A stretch of DNA of 64,000 nt from positions 67,252-131,251 of the forward strand of contig DAIDIE010000041.1 of the NCBI GenBank assembly GCA_027459505.1, given 5' to 3'. This document shows, piece by piece, positions 1 through 6,918 of the stretch. The notes below the pieces were generated by a model. It was not told the origin of the DNA. It made no database searches and worked only from the letters and a program-made list of their open reading frames with translations. A program made the translations under genes and the position numbers. Within the stretch, counting starts at the first letter, position 1; each line of letters starts with the position of its first letter. Source of the stretch: Acidobacteriota bacterium (GTDB taxonomy: Bacteria; Acidobacteriota; Terriglobia; Terriglobales; SCQP01).

Positions 1-2
1 TG

Positions 3-83
3 GCGATTCAAACCCACGACAATACTGCCAATGCTCAAGTACTGGCGAGGCAATATCTGCAGAAGCCGTTTGCCCAAAAATAG
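3..83 (+). CDS. Possible C-terminal end of a protein entering from upstream
   Basis: The third forward frame is open from the window edge to a TAG at 81-83 and reads as 26 residues ending in LARQYLQKPFAQK, which has ordinary protein-like composition. The first frame is also open for about 50 codons, so frame choice is a judgement. The family cannot be identified from so short a tail. From 84 to 273 there is no convincing ORF or structured element. Confidence 0.3.
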   Translation, partial: AIQTHDNTANAQVLARQYLQKPFAQK

Positions 84-273
84 GTGGGCGGCGGCGGAAA
101 GTGTGATGCTTGCCGGTGCAAGAGCGCGATACTGCCAGCGTCAGCCGAACCGAGGGTGAAGAAGCGGTCAGGAAGCGCCCCGGTTCGAATGCGCCCATAA
201 TCTGCAAGCATCGGAACCAGTCCGCAAAGCGGGCGCGTCGCGGAGCATAGCCGGTTTAAACTCGGCTATCTAT

Positions 274-1437
274 ATGGAAAGCACTTTTTCGCGGCCATCG
301 TGGCGGCAAGCTTTTTCCGCACTCACGCTGGTGAGCGTGGTCATACTCCCGTTCCTGGCGTTTTCGCCGCGGCTGGCGGTTGGCAATGCCAAGCCCGCGG
401 CGAAGCAGCCCGGCTCAACATCCAGCCGTCCGCTCAGTCCCGCGCCCAGGGAGGTGGGAGTGCGGCTGGTGAACAATCTGTTGGCGCGCAAGCAGTTTGC
501 CGTTGACCATGGCTTCAGCTATATGGAAACCTGCGCCGGCTACGCTGCGCTGCGTTTCGCCGCGCGTATCCACGACCGGCAACTGCAAGCGGCTCTAGAG
601 CGGCGCTACGCGGTCGTGTTGCGGCCCGAAGGCCGCAAGTATATTCCCGTTCCCAAGGCGGTGGATTTCAGCGTGTTCGCGATTTTGCCGCTGGAGATCT
701 ATCAACTTGATCCACACGGTCCGAACGCCGCGTCTTACCGCGCGCTGGGCATGCGGATTGCCGAAGCGCAATGGAATCACCCCATACCCGGGGGGTTGAG
801 TCCTGAAACCAACGACTACCTTGACGGCGCCTACAAGCTGGCAGCCGTGCAGGTGCATGCCTACCAAGTGACCCATCAAGAAAAGTATGCGCGTCGCGCG
901 GTGCGTGAGCTGCTCTACTTCATCCGACGCTACCAGCGCCAAGACGGCCTGTTTCTGCACGGCAAAGAGGGGCGGGTGGTGTGGGGACGCGGCGACGGAT
1001 GGATGGCGGCAGCGCTGACGGAAGCGCTAAGCGGGCTGCCGCGCCACAGCGCGGGCTACCAGCAGATTCTTGCCAGCTATCGCCGCATGATGACGGCGCT
1101 GCTGCGGACGCAGGCGGCGGATGGCATGTGGCGGCAGGTGGTGGATGACCCCAAAGCCTGGGAGGAGTCATCGAGCACCGGCATGTTCACCTATGCCCTG
1201 GCTTCGGGCTTGAAGCATGGCTGGATCGGCGGGGCGCCATACCGCGACGCCGCACAGCGCGGCTGGCGGGCGCTTTGCCGGCATTTGACGCCGCAGGCGA
1301 ACGTGCGGGACGTCTGCATCCTGACCGAGCATTCCAACGCCCCGGCCTATTACCTCAGCCGTCCCAGACAGGATGGCAATTTGCATGGTCAGTTCGCCAT
1401 GCTGTGGGCAGCGCGGGCGCTGCTGAACGCGCACTAG
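274..1437 (+). CDS. Secreted GH105/GH88-type unsaturated rhamnogalacturonyl hydrolase
   Basis: Predicted exported hydrolase of about 387 residues. A hydrophobic N-terminal segment (about residues 13-35) looks like a signal peptide or anchor. The body has the alpha/alpha-barrel signature of GH105/GH88: an Asp in the LDGAYKLA segment (about 190), a GLFLHG stretch (about 228) and the WGRGDGWMAAAL motif (about 238). Family members hydrolyse the unsaturated galacturonyl residue that polysaccharide lyases leave on rhamnogalacturonan or pectin oligosaccharides. It lies tail to tail with a GH28 gene and near a second GH105, which supports a pectin-degradation role. The ATG at 274 is the only reasonable start. 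Exact substrate (rhamnogalacturonan I versus other ulosonyl oligosaccharides) cannot be told from sequence. Confidence 0.85.
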   Translation: MESTFSRPSWRQAFSALTLVSVVILPFLAFSPRLAVGNAKPAAKQPGSTSSRPLSPAPREVGVRLVNNLLARKQFAVDHGFSYMETCAGYAALRFAARIHDRQLQAALERRYAVVLRPEGRKYIPVPKAVDFSVFAILPLEIYQLDPHGPNAASYRALGMRIAEAQWNHPIPGGLSPETNDYLDGAYKLAAVQVHAYQVTHQEKYARRAVRELLYFIRRYQRQDGLFLHGKEGRVVWGRGDGWMAAALTEALSGLPRHSAGYQQILASYRRMMTALLRTQAADGMWRQVVDDPKAWEESSSTGMFTYALASGLKHGWIGGAPYRDAAQRGWRALCRHLTPQANVRDVCILTEHSNAPAYYLSRPRQDGNLHGQFAMLWAARALLNAH

Positions 1438-1504
1438 CGGCCTCCAATGTCGAGAAGGCGGAGGTGCGCGCCATCCCAGGTCGCGCCGCGCGGCAAGGGG
1501 TAGA

Positions 1505-1546
1505 CCGGACACCGAAGCAGGAGGAAGAACAGCGCGGCCGTGCCGC
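1505..1546. repeat. Copy A of a dispersed approximately 40-bp repeat
   Basis: The 42-bp stretch begins CCGGACACCGAAGC and ends GGCCGTGCCGC. It matches 58326-58365 with a few substitutions and a 2-base gap. It sits just past the GH105 stop, abutting the 3' end of the convergent GH28 gene. No longer flanking similarity was seen by eye. Confidence 0.55.
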
Positions 1547-1547
1547 A

Positions 1548-3146
1548 TCACAGATCGCGTTTCGTTACAGACGCTTCGAAGGTGTCAGCCAGCGGGCGCG
1601 ATTGTCTGAGATCGAAATTTCGCACGTTCGCGAGGCGGAAGGTGGGCGCATGCTGACGCGGGTTCACCTTGAGGGCGGTCACGTCGAGGCCATCCACGTT
1701 CTGGACCACGAACACCGGGCGAGCATCGGGCCGCTGGTACTGCAGCCTGATGTTACGCAGCTCAATGCCGCGGGCGTGGCGAATGAAGAAGCCGGAGGCG
1801 GGCATGGGGCCAAGGCGTCCGGGGCCAGGGTAGCCCTTTTCCTGCTCGGGAGGTTCAACGTTAGCCATCCCCGCCGCCCCTCCGCCGTTTTCGAGAATGA
1901 ATAGATCGCTGATGCAGACGTCTTCGACGGGATGGCCGGGGATGCCGGCAATGATCGAGCAAGTGCGCGGGTTGGGCATGGAGCAGACAATGTTGCTGAT
2001 CAGCACACGCCGGAAGACGCCGATGCGCAGGTCTTTGGGGCCGCGCATGCGCCGCCCCAGGCGGAGAAACAGGGGCGTGCTGGAGACATCGCGCATGGTG
2101 ATATTACTGATTGCCACGTCTTCCAGGTGGGCCCCGTCGACGGTCTCCAGCGCGAGTCCCTGGCATTGATCGAAGACGCAATTGGTGATGGTGATGTTTT
2201 TGAAACCGCCATTGGATTCGGTGCCGAACTTGATGCGTCCGGTCTGGGAATGATACAAGGGCAGAGCCCTAAAGGTGCCGTCCAGAACCGAGCCCTCCGC
2301 GTAGGCGCTTACCAGGCAGTCGCTGATGGTGACTTTCTCGGTGGCGCGCGTTTCGCCCAGCGCGAAGGAACTTTTCAGGCAAATGCCGTCATCAGAGGGC
2401 GAGTTGACGGTGCAGTTGGAGACGCGTACGTTGCGGCAGCAGTCGATGTCCATGCCATCGCGGTTGGTATCGATGGTGAGATTGTCGATGGTGAGGTTGT
2501 CGACGCCGGTAGCGAGGATTCCGAAGTGGCCGCCGTGCAGGATCGAGAAGTCGCGCAGCAGGATGTTGCGGCAGTTTTTCAGGGCAATGGACTTATTCCC
2601 AACGCCAGGAGTTTTGGCCTGCGGTCCGGGCCCCCAGCCTTTACTGAGGCCCCGTCCCCAGATGCGGCCCGGACCGGTGATTGCGATGTTTTCCAGGCCG
2701 TCGCCCCACATGAGGCTGTTGTGGAAGTGCGTGTGGCCGAAGTCCTGATAGTGGTGGGCGGCGGGGTTGGGTTCGGCGAGATCGTAGTAGCCGCTTTGCT
2801 CGGCCTGCCCGGGAGAATCGGCGGCGATGAGGACTGCTCCCTGATCGAGGTGAAGTCCGACATGGCTGCGCAAGTGGATGGTGTAGCTGAGGTATTGGCC
2901 GGCGGGGAAGAAGACTGTGCCACCACCCGCGGCGGCGGCCGCATCTATCGCACGCTGAATCGCAGCGGTATCAAGCGCCTTGCCGTCTCCGGTCGCGCCG
3001 TATGCGCGCACGGAAAAGCCTGCGGGAGGCAGGGCGGCCGCCGGACTCTGCGCGTCCGCGCGGGAAGGGGCGCCAAGCAGGAGGCCGGAAAAAGCTCCTG
3101 CGGCGGTGGACTTGAGGAAGTTACGTCGTGCGTCGTTGCGAGTCAT
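1548..3146 (-). CDS. Tat-exported GH28 polygalacturonase-type glycoside hydrolase
   Basis: About 532 residues. The N-terminus carries a twin-arginine signal (RRNFLKS followed by a hydrophobic run and an ADA-type cleavage site), so it is probably exported folded to the periplasm. A right-handed beta-helix follows, opening with the family-typical YGATGDGKALDTAAIQRAID segment. GH28 active-site neighbourhoods are visible as DTNRDGMDID and SPSDDGICLKS (paired Asp), with repeated NITI/NVRVSNC beta-helix coils. GH28 enzymes hydrolyse alpha-1,4-galacturonic or rhamnogalacturonan linkages. I chose ATG 3146 because AAGGA lies about 7 nt upstream and the Tat motif then sits at the N-terminus; the open frame extends further upstream without coding character. 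Confidence 0.88.
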   Translation of the reverse strand: MTRNDARRNFLKSTAAGAFSGLLLGAPSRADAQSPAAALPPAGFSVRAYGATGDGKALDTAAIQRAIDAAAAAGGGTVFFPAGQYLSYTIHLRSHVGLHLDQGAVLIAADSPGQAEQSGYYDLAEPNPAAHHYQDFGHTHFHNSLMWGDGLENIAITGPGRIWGRGLSKGWGPGPQAKTPGVGNKSIALKNCRNILLRDFSILHGGHFGILATGVDNLTIDNLTIDTNRDGMDIDCCRNVRVSNCTVNSPSDDGICLKSSFALGETRATEKVTISDCLVSAYAEGSVLDGTFRALPLYHSQTGRIKFGTESNGGFKNITITNCVFDQCQGLALETVDGAHLEDVAISNITMRDVSSTPLFLRLGRRMRGPKDLRIGVFRRVLISNIVCSMPNPRTCSIIAGIPGHPVEDVCISDLFILENGGGAAGMANVEPPEQEKGYPGPGRLGPMPASGFFIRHARGIELRNIRLQYQRPDARPVFVVQNVDGLDVTALKVNPRQHAPTFRLANVRNFDLRQSRPLADTFEASVTKRDL

Positions 3147-3323
3147 GACAATCCTTGGAATGGGAATCACGCGGAACCTGGGTGGCCTCAGGCATCCGCG
3201 CATCGAGTAGCACCTGCCTCAAGCGCGCCGCCGCGGGTACTAGCTCAATTTTAGGAGCCTGATCCCGCCACGACAATTGAATTAAGGCGAAGCCATCGTT
3301 TAGGCGAAGTAAAAAGGCGGCGG

Positions 3324-3352
3324 TTGACACTGGCAGGTCCGTTCCCTTATGT
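3324..3352 (+). promoter_or_regulatory. Sigma-70-type promoter for the second GH105 gene
   Basis: TTGACA at 3324-3329 and TTATGT at 3347-3352 are separated by exactly 17 bases, close to the housekeeping consensus. Transcription would begin around 3359-3361, at or just before the ATG at 3361, which suggests a leaderless or nearly leaderless message. Confidence 0.55.
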
Positions 3353-3360
3353 TCGGCCAC

Positions 3361-4617
3361 ATGACACGATCTTTTGCGCCGCTCCTGGTTGGGGATCGCA
3401 GGCAATGCCGTTTTGCTGGGCGAACTGTTGCCGCTCTGCTGGTCTTTGTGTTGCTATGGCCCGCTGGTCTGTTTGCTCAGGCAAGCGGGAGCCAGGCGGC
3501 GCAGATCAGCCCGCGGGAACAGAAAGGGATTGACGCGGATACCGCCCGGCATTTCGGCGATGCGCCGGCGCAGCCGGGCCGGCGCGCGCATCTGTCCACA
3601 AAGCTGCGGCGCAAGGTTGTCTTGAAAGCAACGCGCAAGGTGGCCGATTGGGAATTTGCACGCTCGCACCCCTACTGGGGACGCGACTGGACCTGGAACG
3701 CCTTTTACGTTGGCCTGCTCAGCGCGTCCAAGGCATTGCACCAGGGGAAGTACCGCAAGGCGCTGATGCGGTACTCGGAAGCGAAACAGTGGCGGCTGCG
3801 CTCGCGCCGCCCCAGCGCTGACGATCAGAGCATGGGGCAGGTCTACCTGGCTTTTTACCTGGCCAAGCACGATCCCCGTATGAAGGCCGATACCCAGGCG
3901 GTGCTCGACGGCATGATCACGTCGCCTGCGCTGCCTGTTCCCAAGGGGCAGGCGAACATACCGTGGTGGTGGTGTGACGCGTTGTTTATGGCGCCTCCGG
4001 TCTGGGTGGGCATGTACAAGGCGACGCACGACCCCAGGTATCTCACCTATCTGGATACGAACTTCGCCAAGACCTCCCACCTGTTATATGACCGCCAGCG
4101 CCATCTCTATTACCGGGATGCCACATTTTTGCAGCAGCGGGATGAGAACGGCAACCCGATTTTCTGGTCACGGGGCAATGGCTGGGTCATGGCCGGGCTG
4201 GCGCGCACGTTGCGCTACCTGCCCAAGCACGATCCGCAGCGCAAGTTCTACGTGAACCAATTGAAGCAGATGGCGGAGGCCGTGGCGCGGCTGCAGGACC
4301 ACAAGACGGGCCTGTGGCACTCCAGTCTGCTCGATCCCAAAGATTATCCGCTGCCGGAGACATCGGGTTCGGCGTTCATGACGTATGCGCTCGCCTGGGG
4401 CGTGAATCACCACATCCTGAGCCGCGGAAAATACAAGCCTGTGGTGCGGCGGGCGTGGGCGGGACTAGTGCACCAAATCTATGCAAATGGGCGTCTGGGC
4501 TGCGTGCAGCAGACCGGGGCGGCTCCGGCCCATTATCTTCCCTCGTCCAGCTACAACTACGGTGTCGGAGCGTTTCTACTGGCGGGAAGTGAGGTGAGCC
4601 GGCTGGCGCGAAAATGA
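3361..4617 (+). CDS. Secreted GH105/GH88-type unsaturated rhamnogalacturonyl hydrolase (second copy)
   Basis: About 418 residues. The signal peptide ends near AGLFAQ (about residue 40). The catalytic domain has clear GH105 features: a WTWNAFYVG segment, IPWWWCDALFMAPP carrying the family Asp, DATFLQQRDENGNPIFWS, and SRGNGWVMAGLA, whose RGNGW is the strongest family signature. It is likely a periplasmic enzyme removing terminal unsaturated uronic acid from lyase products. It differs clearly from the copy at 274, so the two probably handle different oligosaccharides. ATG 3361 is preferred over ATG 3349 because the predicted -10 element overlaps 3349. Confidence 0.9.
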   Translation: MTRSFAPLLVGDRRQCRFAGRTVAALLVFVLLWPAGLFAQASGSQAAQISPREQKGIDADTARHFGDAPAQPGRRAHLSTKLRRKVVLKATRKVADWEFARSHPYWGRDWTWNAFYVGLLSASKALHQGKYRKALMRYSEAKQWRLRSRRPSADDQSMGQVYLAFYLAKHDPRMKADTQAVLDGMITSPALPVPKGQANIPWWWCDALFMAPPVWVGMYKATHDPRYLTYLDTNFAKTSHLLYDRQRHLYYRDATFLQQRDENGNPIFWSRGNGWVMAGLARTLRYLPKHDPQRKFYVNQLKQMAEAVARLQDHKTGLWHSSLLDPKDYPLPETSGSAFMTYALAWGVNHHILSRGKYKPVVRRAWAGLVHQIYANGRLGCVQQTGAAPAHYLPSSSYNYGVGAFLLAGSEVSRLARK

Positions 4618-4683
4618 GGAGTCGGGGTGGATTCTCGCAGGGTGCGGAACTTCAACTCGCCTGCTCCACTGCCTCAAGTGGGC

Positions 4684-6048
4684 CTATGCCGCCTTCTCGC
4701 CTGGAGTGCGCACTCTGGCGGTGTCAATGTCGTAGAGATACGACATTGTCCAATCCAGGGTGGTGAGGAGTTTATTGCGGAAGGTGGTGATCCGCGCCAG
4801 GTGAACAGCGCGCCAAGCCAGCCAGGCGGCGAACCCGCCAATCACGTGGGACCCAAAACGCGCTACGCCGCTGCGGTGCCCAATGGAGACGACGTTGCCG
4901 AGATCCTTGTAATGGAACGGTCGAGGAGGCTCGGAGCGTAGCAGGCGCAGGATGTTGGCAGCGACCCACTCGCCCTGCTGGACGGCGGTGGCGGCGAGCA
5001 GCGGAACCGGGGCGTTTTCGACATGAGCGTTGTCGCCAATGGCGAACACTTCCGGGAATGGAGCCGTCTGCAGGCAGCGGTTGACGAGGAGCGATCCGCC
5101 TGGGCCATGGGGCAGATCAAGCCCGCTCACAATTTCAGAAGCATGAACGCCGGTTGCCCAGATAACCGTGCGCGCCGCGACGGTTTGTCCGTCTTCCAGC
5201 CGCAAGCCGGAAGGGGAAACCTCCGCGGCTTTGCTGTTGAGCAGGATCTCGACTCCGGCGCGGCGGAGTTCGCTGGCGGCCAGCTTGGCCATGGCGGCGG
5301 GCATGTGTCCAAGCAGTTTAGGGCCGGCTTCGACCAGCATCACCCGCAGCTCGTCTTTGTGCAGGGCCGGGTAATCGCGTGCAATGACATGTTCCAGAAT
5401 GCCGCGCATTGACCCCGCGGTTTCAACTCCGGTGGCGCCGCCGCCGATCACCAGGATCGTCAGCAGAGCCCGGCGTTGCAAAGCGTCTGTTTCACGCGCG
5501 GCGCGTTCCAGGCAATCGATCACGTGGTCGCGAGTGGCGACGCCATCTTCCAGGGACTTGAGCGGCAAGGCATGGCGTTGCGCGGAAGCGTTGCCAAAAA
5601 AACTAGTGGTGCTGCCAAGCGCAATTACCAGGTAATCGTAGGTAAGGCCTCCGCTGGCGGTGTTTATGGTGTGTTGCGCCGGATCGACGCCGGTCACGCG
5701 AGCGGAAACGAATTCGATTCCGCGGCGGGGTGCGAGGGGACGCAAGGGGACCGCGGCGGAATGGGGCTCGACGGCGCAAGTGGCCACCTGGTACAGCATG
5801 GGCGTGAAGAGGTGAAAGTTATTCTGGTCGAGCAGGGTGATGCGCAGTTGCCCGTGTGTCTGATCGGCGAGGGCGGAGGCGGCGGCGAGGCCGGCAAAGC
5901 CCGCGCCCAGGATCACAACGCGTTTGCCCCGGGAATCTGGAGGCAAGGAGCGGGTTGGCGGCGAATGGGCCAGGCGGATGGCGGCATAGCCGCCCAGTCC
6001 ACCCAGCACGAGGAGGGGCGCCGTTCCCCACTTGCTGCCTTGCTTCAT
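4684..6048 (-). CDS. ndh: Type II NADH dehydrogenase (NDH-2), FAD-dependent
   Basis: About 454 residues with two dinucleotide-binding folds: ILGAGFAGLAAASAL (about 46-60, FAD) and ILVIGGGATGVETAG (about 195, NADH). FAIGDNAHVENAP and LLAATAVQQGEWVA (about 345-370) are typical of NDH-2, as is the C-terminal membrane-association region rich in Trp and Leu (AWLAWRAVHLARI). Such enzymes pass electrons from NADH to quinone without pumping protons. The N-terminus has a hydrophobic stretch (LLVLGGLGGYAAIRLA) that may add an anchor. The start has AGGAG about 8 nt upstream. It lies 10 bases after the SDR gene, so it is probably the last gene of the debranching-enzyme operon and could reoxidise NADH made by the dehydrogenase. 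Confidence 0.9.
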   Translation of the reverse strand: MKQGSKWGTAPLLVLGGLGGYAAIRLAHSPPTRSLPPDSRGKRVVILGAGFAGLAAASALADQTHGQLRITLLDQNNFHLFTPMLYQVATCAVEPHSAAVPLRPLAPRRGIEFVSARVTGVDPAQHTINTASGGLTYDYLVIALGSTTSFFGNASAQRHALPLKSLEDGVATRDHVIDCLERAARETDALQRRALLTILVIGGGATGVETAGSMRGILEHVIARDYPALHKDELRVMLVEAGPKLLGHMPAAMAKLAASELRRAGVEILLNSKAAEVSPSGLRLEDGQTVAARTVIWATGVHASEIVSGLDLPHGPGGSLLVNRCLQTAPFPEVFAIGDNAHVENAPVPLLAATAVQQGEWVAANILRLLRSEPPRPFHYKDLGNVVSIGHRSGVARFGSHVIGGFAAWLAWRAVHLARITTFRNKLLTTLDWTMSYLYDIDTARVRTPGEKAA

Positions 6049-6057
6049 GCCGTTCTC

Positions 6058-6867
6058 CTAAAGTGAGCCGGTTTGATGCATAAGACCGCCATCGATGACC
6101 ACGGTGGTCCCGGTGATATAAGAGGCGTCGTCGGAGGCCAGATAGCAGACCAGCTTGGCGACGTCGGAGGGTTCTCCGATGCGGCCCAGCGGGATTTCAC
6201 GTATGAGGGCCAGCTTCTTTTCCGGATCCTGGAGGGTACGAAGGTTAATTGGGGTGGCAATCGCGCCGGGGGCGACATTGACGACGTTGATCTTGTGGGG
6301 AGCCAGTTCCAGCGCCAGGTCGCGACACAACATGCGCAGGCCGCCTTTGGCGGCGCAGTAGGAGGCGTAGCCAGGGAAGGGCAGGTCTTCGTGCACGGAG
6401 GAGATATTGATGATGGTCCCACCGCCGGTTTTCGCCATGGAGCGGGCCGCCATCTGCGTGCAAAGGAAGGGGCCTTTCAAATTGACGGCCATGACCTTGT
6501 CCCATTCTTCTTCGGTTTTTTCCAGGAATGGGCTTTCCTCTTCAATACCGGCGTTGTTGACGAGCACGTCAATGCGTCCGGCCTGCTTGATGAAGTCGGA
6601 GACCATACGGGTGACATCGGCGGCTTTCGAGACGTCCGCTTCGCAGGCCAGGGCCTTGCCTTGCTCGTTGGCAATCGCCTGAACCACTTCCTGGGCGGCA
6701 TCGGGTTTGCCGATATAGTTCACGCCGACGACTGCGCCGCGCCGTGCCAGTTCCAAGGCGATTTCGCGTCCAATGCCGCTAGAGGCGCCTGTTACCAGAG
6801 CCGCTTTACCTTGCAGCGATCGATGTTGAGAGGGTGGGGTGCTGGGCATGTGTCTGAGTGTACTCAT
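6058..6867 (-). CDS. SDR-family oxidoreductase, glucose 1-dehydrogenase-like
   Basis: About 269 residues of the classical short-chain dehydrogenase fold: the nucleotide-binding motif TGASSGIG (about 23-30), NNAG, and the catalytic Ser-Tyr-Lys set within SSVHEDLPFPGYASYCAAK. The SSVHE...P segment before the Tyr is characteristic of Bacillus-type glucose 1-dehydrogenase, so glucose or a related aldose is the best substrate guess. I chose ATG 6867 because TTGGAG stands 6-9 nt upstream; an in-frame GTG at 6915 has no such site. It is sandwiched between debranching enzyme and NDH-2 with short gaps. Substrate specificity within this large family remains uncertain. Confidence 0.85.
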   Translation of the reverse strand: MSTLRHMPSTPPSQHRSLQGKAALVTGASSGIGREIALELARRGAVVGVNYIGKPDAAQEVVQAIANEQGKALACEADVSKAADVTRMVSDFIKQAGRIDVLVNNAGIEEESPFLEKTEEEWDKVMAVNLKGPFLCTQMAARSMAKTGGGTIINISSVHEDLPFPGYASYCAAKGGLRMLCRDLALELAPHKINVVNVAPGAIATPINLRTLQDPEKKLALIREIPLGRIGEPSDVAKLVCYLASDDASYITGTTVVIDGGLMHQTGSL

Positions 6868-6918
6868 TTTTGCTCCAATAAATACTCTGATGACCGGGGC
6901 GCGACCGCGGTGCACCTG

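Noticed and set aside
1932-3254. A 440-codon plus-strand open frame opposite the GH28 gene.
   Set aside because: It is antisense to a clear GH28 with Tat signal and lacks any recognisable domain.
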